64,000 nt of DNA from an uncultured Shewanella sp. (lineage in GTDB: Bacteria > Pseudomonadota > Gammaproteobacteria > Enterobacterales > Shewanellaceae), in contig NZ_CANMIO010000004.1 in assembly GCF_947497935.1 (NCBI RefSeq), positions 305,231-369,230 of the forward strand, in the 5' to 3' direction. The translations under genes and the position numbers were made by a program. Positions 9,936 to 20,020 of this stretch are shown here, piece after piece. Under the pieces are notes generated by a model. That model worked only from the letters and a program-made list of their open reading frames with translations. It was not told where the DNA came from and did not search any database. Every line of letters begins with the position of its first letter. Within the stretch, counting starts at the first letter, position 1.

Positions 9936-10304
9936 TTAACGGTCTGCCGGATGATTGATGCCATCCATTACTGGGATATCTCCAAGATTATAGGGGTTAA
10001 TACCTTCAATACAAGCTACATTAAAGCCGTATTGCTTCGGATTCGAACGGCGTTGATGATGGGTGTAAATCCCACATACTCGGCAAAAGTAATGTTTCGC
10101 AGTGAAGGTATTAAACTGGTAGAGAGATAGCTTATCCGCTCCTTTAATGACTGTTATGCCATCGAGTGACACCGAAGTTACCACAGCTCCCCTTTTACGA
10201 CACATAGAGCAATCGCAACGGCGTAGATCTACAAGTCCATTGGGTAAATACAGTCCAAATTCGACTGCACCACAATGACAACTCGCTTTGTGAGTAAATT
10301 GCAT
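9936..10304 (-). CDS. GFA-family (Mss4-like fold) zinc protein
   Basis: 122 residues from the ATG at 10304, which follows a GGTGGAG ribosome site. Zinc-ligand cysteines are visible in SCHCGAVEF, RRCDCSMCRKRG and YFCRVCGIYTHH, the arrangement of the GFA family (named for glutathione-dependent formaldehyde-activating enzyme). Most members are not proven to act on formaldehyde, so I name the fold rather than a reaction. It is the first gene of a two-gene unit with the CWC protein. Confidence 0.85.
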   Translation of the reverse strand: MQFTHKASCHCGAVEFGLYLPNGLVDLRRCDCSMCRKRGAVVTSVSLDGITVIKGADKLSLYQFNTFTAKHYFCRVCGIYTHHQRRSNPKQYGFNVACIEGINPYNLGDIPVMDGINHPADR

Positions 10305-10383
10305 TTCTAGTCTCCACCTCTCTTCCTGTAATCTCAACGGCTAAGCTTACCAAGTCAGCTATGCCAGACTAGAATATAGAAAC

Positions 10384-10420
10384 AAAAAAACCAACAGCAT
10401 GAGTCCACTATTGGTTTTTA
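10384..10420 (-). terminator. Terminator downstream of metF
   Basis: Inverted repeat aaaaaccaa / ttggttttt (10386-10394 and 10411-10419), with the stem extendable by imperfect pairs. Read on the minus strand it ends in a T run. It begins 20 bases after the metF stop. Confidence 0.8.
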
Positions 10421-10438
10421 ATCAGAATATGGTGTCGA

Positions 10439-11356
<918 letters not shown>

Positions 11357-11373
11357 TTAGCACCCCAACAAAT

Positions 11374-11397
11374 AGACGTTTGGACGTCTATATGTCC
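11374..11397. promoter_or_regulatory. MetJ operator (tandem met boxes) upstream of metF
   Basis: Three consecutive 8-mers match the met-box consensus AGACGTCT: agacgttt, ggacgtct and atatgtcc. Tandem boxes are how MetJ dimers bind cooperatively with S-adenosylmethionine. The position before metF and the presence of metJ nearby make the assignment strong. Confidence 0.88.
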
Positions 11398-11489
11398 ATA
11401 TACTAGAGAAACTGAGATTGAAGTCAAGCCTAAAAAGCAGGCAAGTGAGTTTTTTTCCTAAAACAATCCTCCTCAATAGATAAACCAAT

Positions 11490-11517
11490 AAAAAAGGACT
11501 CAAATGAGTCCTTTTTT
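11490..11517 (-). terminator. Terminator of the metBL operon
   Basis: A perfect 13-bp inverted repeat (aaaaaaggactca / tgagtcctttttt) with a 2-base loop lies just beyond the metL stop. It is T-rich on both strands, so it can work in both directions. Confidence 0.9.
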
Positions 11518-11534
11518 ATTGATTAACATGAAAT

Positions 11535-13928
11535 TTATTCTTGTAGCAGGTCGCGACAAATATGTGCGAGATCTGACTGCACCGCCGCTGCTGTCACTAA
11601 ACGCCCCGCTCCAGGACCACGAATAATCAACGGGTTATCCTGATAGAATTCGCTACGGATCACAAACACGTTGTCACCTGGCGTTAGATTCGCATAAGGG
11701 TGGCTGATATCAACCCACTGTATCCCTACCTCTGCTTTCAACTCACCATTGACCTTATCTAATGAGGCTACGTATCTTAGCACCTTATCTTGCTCTGCCG
11801 CCGCAACGAACTGCTGTAGCATCTCTTCATCGAGTTCAGTGATACGCGCCAAAAACTGCTCTAGAGGTAATTCGGCTAAGTTTGCAGGCACCAGAGATTT
11901 AAGCTCAATATCTTCAAGCTCAATCTCGAAGCCAATCTCACGGGCAAGAATAAGTAGCTTACGCTGCATGTCTCGACCAGAGAGATCATCACGTGGATCC
12001 GGTTCGGTGATCCCCAAGCCTCTCGCTTCTATGACTAACTCAGAGAAAGGTTTCTTGGCATCGAAATTTTCGAATAACCAGCAAAGGGTGCCAGAAAAGA
12101 TCCCGCCAACCGCCTCGATACTATCGCCGCTGTTATGCAGATCGTTCAATGCATGTTGCACAGGTAAACCTGCGCCACAACTGGCATTATAACGCCAAAA
12201 TAGACGACGGTTGTCTAGTTGCTGCTTCAGCTCTCGATAGAAGGTCAGCGGCCCGGACCCGGCCAGTTTGTTAGCGCTGACAACATGAATACCACGAGCG
12301 AAAAACTCTGGATACTGTAAGGTCAAGTCGGCGCTGGCACTGATATCCAGTGCTATGACTTCATCACACTCTAAATCATGTAACTCTTCAAAAAGATGGC
12401 TGTACTGCCAAGGCGTTGCATGCTCTTCGAAGGCCTGCTTCCATGAATCGAGCTCAATGCCCTCATCACTGATCAAAGCCTTACGTGAACTGACTAACCC
12501 CACCAACTCTACACTAGCCTCGAGCTCTTTATTGAGTGCCGCCTTAGCACCACTAAATAACTCGACCCAAGCTTCGCCTATGTTACCGACACCGAGTAGC
12601 AGCACGCCAATACGCTTACGAGGGCCTGCGCAGCGACGGTGCACTTTTTGAGTTAACAAGTTCACCTGCCCTTGAGGTACCAAAGTCACTAGGCTCATGC
12701 CGTCATTAAACAGAGGTCTAGCGTTACGACTTAGCAATCTTGCAAATCCACGACGATACAGGCTGGCATCGGCGCTCACTAGCGCGACTAAACCCAGATC
12801 TTCGGTGATCTTAATATCGCTCACGCCTAAGGCATCACGGTTAACATCCAGTAACGCCAAAACTTGCTTCTGATTTTCCAAGGTCACCGTTAGCTCAGCA
12901 CGCCCCAGCCCCAGCTCCCAGTAAGCCAGTGGACTCAGACCAGTCTCCTCAAGCAGTTCGATAAGCTGCTTAAGCTCAGTTTTAAGCTCAAGATTAAACA
13001 GCGCTACGCTGTTTAGATTAGTCACCACTGGCGCACTCGCCGACGAACTCTTTGGTGCAATCAAGGTAAAGTCGGTATGGGACGCGTAACTTGAGCGAAC
13101 AGCCAAACTCACTTGAGTATCAAACAATGGCTGCAGCGTTCTGTTATGCAGAACAGGTGAGCCTAGGTGTGCCAAGCGGTTAGCTTCGGCTAATGACAAG
13201 CTACTCAGTAGCTTTGCATCATTGATCTTATTAGGATCGGCGTTAAATACACCCTCAACATCGGTCCAGATCGTCACGCGCTCGATATTTGCTAAGCTGG
13301 CAATCAAGGTGGCACTAAAGTCGGAGCCATTACGCCCAAGGAGTAAGGTGTCACCCCGTTCATTGGCGCAGATAAATCCGGTAATGATCAGGCGTTCATT
13401 AGGATGAGTTTCTGCCATCGAATGCACGCGCTGACGAGATTCCTGTAAACGAATCTGTGGCACAGCGCCTTCGTCGGCAATCAAGAGTGTGCGAGCGTCC
13501 ACATCGGATGCCGCGACACCCGATTCACGCAATAGCGCCGCCAATAGGCGTGCAGACCAACGCTCACCAAAGCTAACGACCTGATTGCTTTGGTAGTCAT
13601 TAATCGACTCTATCGATAACAAGCTGATTAGCTGTGCCTTATCGTTAGAGAGTCGTTCTCTAAGAGAACGTGCCTGCTCATTTGAGAGCAACTGCTCAAT
13701 CAAATTTTGCTGGAAACTAATCAGTGTTTGTAGTTCTTCTTGCCACAGCTGTTTAGTTGTACTCAACTCGAGTAACTTATATAAGAAATTAGTGCTTTTA
13801 CCTGCCGCAGACACCACAACTAAATCATCGCTATGACCGTGAGTCAGCAGAATATGAGCAACGCGACGGTAACAGTCTGCATCCGCAAGACTTGAGCCAC
13901 CAAATTTATGTAAGTGACAGCGTGCCAT
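11535..13928 (-). CDS. metL: Bifunctional aspartokinase II / homoserine dehydrogenase II
   Basis: 797 residues. The N-terminal aspartokinase begins HKFGGSSLADADC and shows LLLGRNGSDFSATLIA and the VTIWTDVEGVFNADP region. The C-terminal half is an NAD(P)-dependent homoserine dehydrogenase with GVLLLGVGNIGEAWVELF, followed by the VVSANKLAGSG region. The two activities feed aspartate to homoserine for methionine. The regulatory middle is compatible with the MetL type. It starts 15 bases after the metB stop with an AAGGGG ribosome site, so metB-metL is one MetJ-controlled operon as in enteric bacteria. Confidence 0.95.
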   Translation of the reverse strand: MARCHLHKFGGSSLADADCYRRVAHILLTHGHSDDLVVVSAAGKSTNFLYKLLELSTTKQLWQEELQTLISFQQNLIEQLLSNEQARSLRERLSNDKAQLISLLSIESINDYQSNQVVSFGERWSARLLAALLRESGVAASDVDARTLLIADEGAVPQIRLQESRQRVHSMAETHPNERLIITGFICANERGDTLLLGRNGSDFSATLIASLANIERVTIWTDVEGVFNADPNKINDAKLLSSLSLAEANRLAHLGSPVLHNRTLQPLFDTQVSLAVRSSYASHTDFTLIAPKSSSASAPVVTNLNSVALFNLELKTELKQLIELLEETGLSPLAYWELGLGRAELTVTLENQKQVLALLDVNRDALGVSDIKITEDLGLVALVSADASLYRRGFARLLSRNARPLFNDGMSLVTLVPQGQVNLLTQKVHRRCAGPRKRIGVLLLGVGNIGEAWVELFSGAKAALNKELEASVELVGLVSSRKALISDEGIELDSWKQAFEEHATPWQYSHLFEELHDLECDEVIALDISASADLTLQYPEFFARGIHVVSANKLAGSGPLTFYRELKQQLDNRRLFWRYNASCGAGLPVQHALNDLHNSGDSIEAVGGIFSGTLCWLFENFDAKKPFSELVIEARGLGITEPDPRDDLSGRDMQRKLLILAREIGFEIELEDIELKSLVPANLAELPLEQFLARITELDEEMLQQFVAAAEQDKVLRYVASLDKVNGELKAEVGIQWVDISHPYANLTPGDNVFVIRSEFYQDNPLIIRGPGAGRLVTAAAVQSDLAHICRDLLQE

Positions 13929-13943
13929 CGTATACCCCTTTAA

Positions 13944-15104
13944 TTAACAAGCGGCTGCGGCATTAAGCGCAGCTTCAATATCGGCAACAAGATCATCGGC
14001 ATCTTCGATACCCACAGAAAGACGGATAAGCGTGTCTTTGACTCCAGCTTCGGCGCGAGCCTCTGGATCCATCGCTCTATGCGTCATGGTTGCAGGAACG
14101 GCGACTAAACTCTCTACACCACCTAGGCTCTCTGCAACTGAAAAATAGCTAAGATTTTTTAAGAATGTGACTAACTGTTCTTCCCCACCCTTGAGCTCAA
14201 AACTCAGCATAGCGCCAAAACCTTTTTGCTGTTTAGCCGCGATTTCATGACCCGGATGATCTTTAAGCCCAGGATAGTATATCTTGGACACGGCTTGGTG
14301 GTTAACAAGGGTATCAAGAATTCGCTGCGCATTCGCCTGATGTTCGCGAATTCGTACTGCAAGTGTACGAATTCCGCGCAAAGTGAGGTAGCTGTCAAAT
14401 GCTGAGCCCGTTAGCCCTAGCGTGTTTGACCACCAATGCAGCAATTCACCTAACTCTGGATCCTTAGCCACGACTGCGCCGCCAACCACATCGCTATGAC
14501 CATTGATATATTTAGTGGTGGAATGAATGACTATATCGGCGCCGAGTAATAACGGCTGCTGCAAGACTGGCGACAGGAAAGTGTTGTCGACAACCACTAA
14601 TGCGCCCACCTCATGACTCGCTGAGCAGATAGCCTCAATATCGACCACACGCAGCAGTGGGTTCGACGGCGTCTCTAGCCATACCATCTTAGGCTTTTGC
14701 GCTATCGCTTGATTAAGTGCCTGTGAGTCGGTTTGATCGACCACCAATAACTTGAACTGACCTTTTTTGGCCAAATTGGTAAATAGGCGGTAACTGCCAC
14801 CGTAACAATCATGGGGAACAACAAGAAGATCATCGGGTCCAAGTAAGCTAGTGGCAAGCGTTATTGCCGCCATGCCGGTACAAGTCACTACGCCCGTTGA
14901 TCCTTTTTCAAGTTCAGCAATGGCATCACCTAAAATAGAACGTGTTGGGTTACCTGAACGGCTATAGTCGAAATCTCTTGGGTTCTTATGACCATCAAAA
15001 GAGTAATTAGTAGAAAGGTAGAGCGGCGGCACGACTGCACCATGCTGGCTATCGGACTCAATTCCTTGACGTACAGCCGCAGTGGCTAATTTACGCTCAG
15101 TCAT
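13944..15104 (-). CDS. metB: Cystathionine gamma-synthase
   Basis: 386 residues, a PLP enzyme of the Cys/Met metabolism family that joins an activated homoserine to cysteine. It shows YSRSGNPTRSILGDAIAELE (substrate and PLP phosphate region), VVDNTFLSPVLQQPL, the PLP lysine in HSTTKYINGHSDVVGG and ESLGGVESL near the C-terminus. Length and context (metL downstream, metJ divergent) favour metB over metC. AAGGAG lies before the ATG. Two clusters of met boxes stand upstream. Confidence 0.95.
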   Translation of the reverse strand: MTERKLATAAVRQGIESDSQHGAVVPPLYLSTNYSFDGHKNPRDFDYSRSGNPTRSILGDAIAELEKGSTGVVTCTGMAAITLATSLLGPDDLLVVPHDCYGGSYRLFTNLAKKGQFKLLVVDQTDSQALNQAIAQKPKMVWLETPSNPLLRVVDIEAICSASHEVGALVVVDNTFLSPVLQQPLLLGADIVIHSTTKYINGHSDVVGGAVVAKDPELGELLHWWSNTLGLTGSAFDSYLTLRGIRTLAVRIREHQANAQRILDTLVNHQAVSKIYYPGLKDHPGHEIAAKQQKGFGAMLSFELKGGEEQLVTFLKNLSYFSVAESLGGVESLVAVPATMTHRAMDPEARAEAGVKDTLIRLSVGIEDADDLVADIEAALNAAAAC

Positions 15105-15139
15105 GTACTACTCCTTTTGCTGTTAACTTTTTACTCAAG

Positions 15140-15163
15140 AGATGTCTGGACGGCTAAATGTAC
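15140..15163. promoter_or_regulatory. MetJ operator, metB-proximal cluster
   Basis: Three adjacent 8-mers resemble AGACGTCT: agatgtct, ggacggct and aaatgtac. They lie 36-59 bases before the metB start, in the metB/metJ divergent promoter region. Confidence 0.8.
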
Positions 15164-15192
15164 CTAAGCACTCAGCCCGCGTCAACCACTTT

Positions 15193-15224
15193 AGCCGTTT
15201 AGACGTCCATGCATATAGAAATCT
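15193..15224. promoter_or_regulatory. MetJ operator, metJ-proximal cluster
   Basis: Four adjacent 8-mers: agccgttt, agacgtcc, atgcatat and agaaatct. The second is one base from the consensus; the first and fourth are weaker and the third is poor. Together with the cluster 30 bases away this suggests separate control of metB and autoregulation of metJ. Confidence 0.75.
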
Positions 15225-15316
15225 ATTTGCAATTGTCATAAATAAGAGGCAATAATTTGACTGCACAATTTAAAGGGTTAAAATCTGCCCCGAATTTTGA
15301 AATAACAGGTGAGTCA

Positions 15317-15631
15317 ATGACTGAGTGGAATGGCGATTATATCAGCCCATATGCTGAACACGGCAAAAAGAATGAGCAAGTGAAAAAAATTACTGTGTCC
15401 ATTCCTTTGAAAGTACTCAAAGTACTTACCGATGAACGCACACGCCGCCAAGTGAACAACTTGCGTCACGCCACCAATAGTGAACTGTTATGCGAAGCAT
15501 TCTTGCATGCGTACACAGGTCAGCCACTACCAAACGACGCCGATCTTACTAAAGATAAACCTGACAGCATGCCTGCTGAGGTTAAACGTCTAATGGATGA
15601 AATGGGCATTGAGTGGGAAGAACTTGAATAA
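15317..15631 (+). CDS. metJ: Met repressor MetJ
   Basis: 104 residues starting at the ATG at 15317 ([18 protein letters not shown]), which has AGGTGAG upstream and matches the E. coli MetJ start. A TTG at 15257 would add 20 non-homologous residues. It is a ribbon-helix-helix repressor using S-adenosylmethionine as corepressor. The DNA-binding beta strand is in [15 protein letters not shown] and the helices in [16 protein letters not shown] and [18 protein letters not shown]. It is divergent from metBL and has its own terminator. Confidence 0.97.
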   Translation: MTEWNGDYISPYAEHGKKNEQVKKITVSIPLKVLKVLTDERTRRQVNNLRHATNSELLCEAFLHAYTGQPLPNDADLTKDKPDSMPAEVKRLMDEMGIEWEELE

Positions 15632-15663
15632 TCTTCATCGATTATCTTCAAACGTGATCTCCA

Positions 15664-15697
15664 GATAAGGACTGCCTAGCAGTCCTTATCTATTTTT
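15664..15697 (+). terminator. Rho-independent terminator after metJ
   Basis: A 12-bp perfect stem gataaggactgc / gcagtccttatc with a 3-base loop, then tattttt. It starts about 33 bases after the metJ stop. Confidence 0.9.
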
Positions 15698-15854
15698 GGC
15701 CTTATATGGCCTCGCTCTATTAATCTGTAACCAATAATCTTTAACTAATAACCTGTAATCTGTAACCCAAATTACTAACCTAAATTACTGAACCGTTCAA
15801 ACAGAGTGCCGAGCCCCTCTTCGCTCTACTATAGCCAACTGGCTGGATAAACTG

Positions 15855-16586
15855 ATGATCGAACCCGTTACGCTTTTACTCGCCTCGCTGATTATATTTT
15901 GTGGCGCACTGACCCAAAGTCTTATCGGCTTTGGCCTAGCCGTGGTGGCAAGCCCCTTACTCTATATCGTCGACCCGAGTTTGGTTCCAGCACCCGTGAT
16001 TATGATGGGCTTTTCGATTGCACTGCTTACACTGTTTAGAGAACGCGGCCAGCTTGAATTCAATGGTCTGCAGTACGCGTTATTAGGGCGTATTCCCGGT
16101 GGCATATTAGGTGCCACCCTGATTTTAATCGCGCCGCAGCCTATCTTAGGTCTCGCCATTGCCGGAATTGTTGCTTTAGCCGTCGGATTAAGCCTGATGA
16201 AGTTCAGCATTCCAGTGAATAGATTTAGCTTATTTATTGCAGGTATTTTATCCGGTGTTTTTGGAAACATAGCCGCAATTGGCGGCCCGCCGTTGGCTAT
16301 CTTGCTATCAGGTAAAGATGCCGGACAATTTCGCGCCGCCCTCTCAGCCTTCTTCATCTTTAGCTCTATGATCGCCCTTATCATATTAGCTTTTGCGGGC
16401 TTATTAACTGTGCAGCATTTTTACATCTCATTGATGTTGTTGCCGTCTGTTGTGCTGGGTTATATCGTTGCAGGACGCTTAGTGGGTCGAGTCGACAAAC
16501 AAAAAACCAGAGCGTTAACTCTGGCTTTATGTGCAGTTAGTGCACTCATTTTAACGGTTAAGTCGACTATCGAATTGATGAGCTAA
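15855..16586 (+). CDS. TauE/SafE-family permease (sulfite exporter family)
   Basis: 243 residues, with about eight hydrophobic segments in two repeated halves. Each half carries the family's glycine-rich motif (IGFGLAVVASPLLYIVDP and FGNIAAIGGPPLAILLSGKD). The family includes exporters of sulfite, sulfoacetate and related organosulfur anions, but most members have no tested substrate. The ribosome site is weak. It follows the met block but has no visible met box, so any tie to methionine metabolism is only by position. It converges on the TraF-like gene. Confidence 0.85.
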   Translation: MIEPVTLLLASLIIFCGALTQSLIGFGLAVVASPLLYIVDPSLVPAPVIMMGFSIALLTLFRERGQLEFNGLQYALLGRIPGGILGATLILIAPQPILGLAIAGIVALAVGLSLMKFSIPVNRFSLFIAGILSGVFGNIAAIGGPPLAILLSGKDAGQFRAALSAFFIFSSMIALIILAFAGLLTVQHFYISLMLLPSVVLGYIVAGRLVGRVDKQKTRALTLALCAVSALILTVKSTIELMS

Positions 16587-16604
16587 TCAACTAGAAGCGG
16601 TTCG

Positions 16605-17798
16605 CTAGAAATGATAGGAGGTCTGCAATACGCCTCCTACTGCATTGTCGTCACCAAACATACCAGTTAAGTCTAAGAAAAATGATTCACCGAACGCAAA
16701 GCCGGTGCCCAAAGAGTAAAGGTTCGCGGTAGAGTCCTTCATATCGTGACGATAACCCAGTCGTAGCGCCATCCAGTCAAAAGCCCTTACTTCACCACCT
16801 AGACGCCAGTATTGGGTGCCGTCGAGCTCTTTAAACTTCTTATTCTCATTCAGGTCGATATCCGTCGTTACCGATAAAATATCCCAATCGTAAGCGACAC
16901 CCGCCGTCACTAAAGGCTCGACTCGATAAGTAAACGTCTGCCCTTCAATTTCTATGGTATCCACCTCTTGGCTGATCAGGTTTCGCCCCGACAAACCTAA
17001 GGTTAAGCCATCGAACGGTTGCATGGCGACGCCAATATCTAAGTTAAAATTGGTCTCATCATTGCGATACTTTGCATCATCAAAATCACTAGCATCGAAG
17101 TTGTTAGCATTGGCGATATAGTTGTAGGTGTCGATGCGTTGAAACTTAGGTGAAATCCCCACTGAGATAGGCATATTAACAATCGACAATGGAAAGCTTA
17201 ATGCAACGCCTAAGTCGGATACGGCTCCGCCGACCACTTGACCTTGAGAGTCCAAATCGCTGATCTCGGGAGGGTTATTAGGATCGAGATTATTGAGGGT
17301 ATCGATATCTGATTGCGCAATATCGGCAACCCCGACGGCGTTAACATAACTCTTATAGAAGATAGCCATCGGCATCCTCTGGTATGGAATCGTGACACTA
17401 AAACCAAGCCCCGCACTAGCATAGGCTGAAGTACCATTTAATGACTCTAAGTCGGCCACCAGCTCATCACGAAACTCATCTATAGCCCCCGTATTGCCTA
17501 CATCGATTGCCGCTTCGAGGGCATCATAGGAATCGTTCAGCGAATCGAACTTATCGATCATGTCATCACTGTCGGCCACATCGACACCTATCACAGGGAT
17601 CAACAACACCGACGAGTTGTCTCTATGCGCGTTAATCGCAAGTAAGGCGGGATTAACAAATGCCGCGCCCTCTTTATTTGAAGCAGCAACTCCCGCACCG
17701 CCCATCGCATCACTGCGTGCCTCGTAATACTCTTGCCCTCCATGGGCGACAAAGCAGGGTAATAAGGCACAAGCCAGTGCTATTTTGTTCAGGTTCAT
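16605..17798 (-). CDS. TraF_2-family outer-membrane beta-barrel-like protein
   Basis: 397 residues. An N-terminal signal peptide (MNLNKIALACALLPCFVAHG) is followed by YYEARSDAMGGAGVAASNKEGAAFVNPALL, given here as the two pieces YYEARSDAMGGAGVAA and SNKEGAAFVNPALL, the start typical of the family annotated as conjugal transfer protein TraF. Alternating hydrophobic strands and the terminal aromatic ending LQTSYHF look like an outer-membrane barrel. No conjugation genes are nearby, so the name is historical and a transport or structural role in the outer membrane is more likely. Its function is unknown. Confidence 0.75.
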   Translation of the reverse strand: MNLNKIALACALLPCFVAHGGQEYYEARSDAMGGAGVAASNKEGAAFVNPALLAINAHRDNSSVLLIPVIGVDVADSDDMIDKFDSLNDSYDALEAAIDVGNTGAIDEFRDELVADLESLNGTSAYASAGLGFSVTIPYQRMPMAIFYKSYVNAVGVADIAQSDIDTLNNLDPNNPPEISDLDSQGQVVGGAVSDLGVALSFPLSIVNMPISVGISPKFQRIDTYNYIANANNFDASDFDDAKYRNDETNFNLDIGVAMQPFDGLTLGLSGRNLISQEVDTIEIEGQTFTYRVEPLVTAGVAYDWDILSVTTDIDLNENKKFKELDGTQYWRLGGEVRAFDWMALRLGYRHDMKDSTANLYSLGTGFAFGESFFLDLTGMFGDDNAVGGVLQTSYHF

Positions 17799-17979
17799 CC
17801 ATTCGCCCTTTTAATGTCCTTAAACGCTTTAAGCTGCTATACGGCTCAAATCGATAAAAGGTGATTTTGTTCTTAAGATATTTTAAGACAAAATTTAATA
17901 AAGCGGAGAAAAAACCAACCTCAAAGCTACACTTTCACAACAATTAAGTCGAAAGATGGGCGAACAGAGCCACTCAATC

Positions 17980-18010
17980 CTAAATAAGTCAGCTAGCGAA
18001 ACTTATTTAG
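17980..18010 (-). terminator. Possible terminator hairpin at the end of the LysR gene
   Basis: A perfect 10-bp inverted repeat (ctaaataagt / acttatttag) with an 11-base loop overlaps the stop codon of the LysR-type gene. There is no clear T run on the minus strand, so activity as a terminator is uncertain. Confidence 0.4.
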
Positions 18011-18921
18011 GTATTGGGTAACTCGACGTACTTCATAAAATTCTCCGTAGTAAATTCAATAAACTGCCTAAGCCTAGCGGGCTGAAATTGATCTTTGCTA
18101 TAAAGTAGATACAAGGGTGTATCAGAGATAGTCCAGTCATCGAACACATGCACTAATTCCCCGCTGTTCAGCTCAGCACTGCAATAGATCTCAGGGAGTC
18201 TCACGATTCCGTTACCCGCTAACGCGCTACTTTTCATCACTCGACCATTTTTACACAACAAGGCGCCCGCAATGGTCACCTCTGTCTTCTGGCTTTTGTC
18301 GGATCGACGATGATAATTCCAGTGATACACTGAGCCGGTGACACAGGCATGGTTCTTTAAATCCTTCGGGGTTTCGGGGCGGCCATATTTAGCAATATAG
18401 CTAGGCGATACTAAGGTGCAATTAGCGATATCCATCAGCTTTCTAGCCACTAAGCTTGAATCTTCAAGCCCACCCATACGAAATACTAAATCAAACTCAT
18501 CCAGCACTAAGTCCACCCGCTGACTACTAAAGTCGAGGTGGATTTGAATATTGGGGTGCAGGCTCATAAAGTCGTTAACTAGCTGGTTAACGATATCCTC
18601 ACCGATATAGCCACCCACACAATTGATATTGATCTTGCCCTGAAGGTTATGAGCATCATCGACAGTCTTGGCCACCGCTTGCTCCATCACATCTAGCGCA
18701 TGCTGACAGCGCTCATAAAAAAACTGCCCCTGTTCAGTCAATCGCTGCGCCCGAGTGGTACGGGTAATCAAGGTTACCCCTAGATAGCGCTCAAGTTGGG
18801 TTAACTGCTTAGAAAGGTGCGAGCGTGAACATCCGAGTTTGTCGGCTGCCAAGGTAAAGCTACCTTTTTCCGCAATCACGGTAAAAGCACGCACATCTGC
18901 TAAATTTAGGTCTTGGTACAT
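18007..18921 (-). CDS. LysR-type transcriptional regulator
   Basis: 304 residues. The N-terminal winged helix-turn-helix covers about residues 5-62 (VRAFTVIAEKGSFTLAADKL, then GCSRSHLSKQLTQLERYLG), followed by the periplasmic-binding-like effector domain (INCVGGYIGEDIVNQLVNDF). It resembles the group that often regulates an adjacent oxidoreductase. It is divergent from the SDR gene at 19070 with 148 bases between, a classic arrangement for a LysR regulator and its target. The effector is unknown. Confidence 0.9.
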   Translation of the reverse strand: MYQDLNLADVRAFTVIAEKGSFTLAADKLGCSRSHLSKQLTQLERYLGVTLITRTTRAQRLTEQGQFFYERCQHALDVMEQAVAKTVDDAHNLQGKININCVGGYIGEDIVNQLVNDFMSLHPNIQIHLDFSSQRVDLVLDEFDLVFRMGGLEDSSLVARKLMDIANCTLVSPSYIAKYGRPETPKDLKNHACVTGSVYHWNYHRRSDKSQKTEVTIAGALLCKNGRVMKSSALAGNGIVRLPEIYCSAELNSGELVHVFDDWTISDTPLYLLYSKDQFQPARLRQFIEFTTENFMKYVELPNT

Positions 18922-19069
18922 AAATAGGAACTCGTGTTATCTCAGAGGATAGCAAGTAATTAGGAGCCATATGTAAACAATCATATTCTCTGTAGATTAT
19001 ATATCAACAATAAACAGTTAGATAAAATACTCGCAATTCACCAAGACCCCCTTTTTTATTGAGGCTGAT

Positions 19070-19789
19070 ATGAAACAATTAATCGTTATTACAGGCGCAT
19101 CTTCTGGTATTGGCGCAGCCATGGCTCAAGCATTCAGTGCTAAAGGTCACCCGCTTCTTTTATTGGCTCGCCGTGTTGAGCCAATGCAAGCGCTAGGTTT
19201 AGAAAACAGCCTATCTATTAGTGTTGATGTTACTGATGCTGACGCGATGAAAGCGGCTATTGCAGAAGCTGAAGCAAAGTTTGGCCCTGTTGGCTGCCTA
19301 ATCAATAATGCTGGTGTAATGCTACTTGGCGCTGCTGATGTGCAAGATCCTGCAGAATGGAGCCGTATGCTTAACATCAACGTGATGGGCGTATTAAACG
19401 GTATTCACGCAGTACTAGCAGATATGAAAGCTCGTAAAACAGGTACTATCATCAACGTAAGCTCAGTTGCCGGTCGCAAGACTTTCCCGAACCACGCCGC
19501 TTACTGTGCAACTAAGTTTGCAGTACATGCACTAACTGAAAACATTCGTGAAGAAGTGGCCATGGACGATGTACGCATGGTGACTATTGCTCCAGGCGCG
19601 GTTGAAACAGCGCTGTTAAGCCACACCACAAATGAAGAGATCAAAGCTGGCTACAATGAATGGAAAGAGTTCATGGGCGGCGTAATAGAGCCAACTGCCG
19701 TTGCCGATGCTGCAGTATTTGCCTTCGAGCAACCACAAAATGTATGCGTACGTGAAATCGTATTAGCACCTACGCGTCAACAGCCATAA
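19070..19789 (+). CDS. Short-chain dehydrogenase/reductase
   Basis: 239 residues of classical SDR type. The cofactor motif is TGASSGIG (residues 8-15), then NNAG at about residue 83, the catalytic serine in INVSSVAG and Y-x-x-x-K in AAYCATKFAV. It is probably NADP(H)-dependent, as an Arg-rich loop (LARRVEP) follows the second strand. The substrate is unknown. It is divergent from the LysR gene, which probably controls it, and a strong terminator follows. Confidence 0.92.
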   Translation: MKQLIVITGASSGIGAAMAQAFSAKGHPLLLLARRVEPMQALGLENSLSISVDVTDADAMKAAIAEAEAKFGPVGCLINNAGVMLLGAADVQDPAEWSRMLNINVMGVLNGIHAVLADMKARKTGTIINVSSVAGRKTFPNHAAYCATKFAVHALTENIREEVAMDDVRMVTIAPGAVETALLSHTTNEEIKAGYNEWKEFMGGVIEPTAVADAAVFAFEQPQNVCVREIVLAPTRQQP

Positions 19790-19812
19790 TTAGATTAACC
19801 CCCTTGCGTAAT

Positions 19813-19850
19813 AAAGCCCGTTTGGCACTGTCAAACGGGCTTTATTTTTA
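19813..19850 (+). terminator. Rho-independent terminator after the SDR gene
   Basis: A 12-bp stem aaagcccgtttg / caaacgggcttt with a 7-base loop, followed by a T-rich stretch (attttta). Confidence 0.9.
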
Positions 19851-19900
19851 CCAAAATTTAACCAACACATATCTCTTTAGTGGTAACCAAAAGTCAAAAT

Positions 19901-19916
19901 CGTGATCTAGATCCAT
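19901..19916. promoter_or_regulatory. CRP-like site upstream of the respiratory cluster
   Basis: CGTGATCTAGATCCAT agrees with the CRP consensus TGTGATCTAGATCACA at 12 of 16 positions; the left half and centre are strong and the right half weak. It lies about 300 bases before the cytochrome gene. CRP is known to control anaerobic respiration in Shewanella, which makes the site plausible. Confidence 0.4.
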
Positions 19917-20020
19917 TGCAAAAATCATTCAAAACACTTCCAAAATAAATTTCACCGTCACAGAAGTACAGTTAAAATACAACAAAAACAATAACAAACA
20001 TCACAGCAATACCTGCTCCA

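Noticed and set aside
15855..16586. TauE/SafE permease, Otr and the desulfurase fusion as one sulfur-oxidation system
   Set aside because: They are up to 30 kb apart, on separate transcripts with different probable control. A functional link is speculative.
16605..17798. TraF-like gene as evidence of an integrated conjugative element
   Set aside because: No integrase, relaxase, mating-pair genes or attachment repeats are seen, and the family is common as a lone chromosomal gene.
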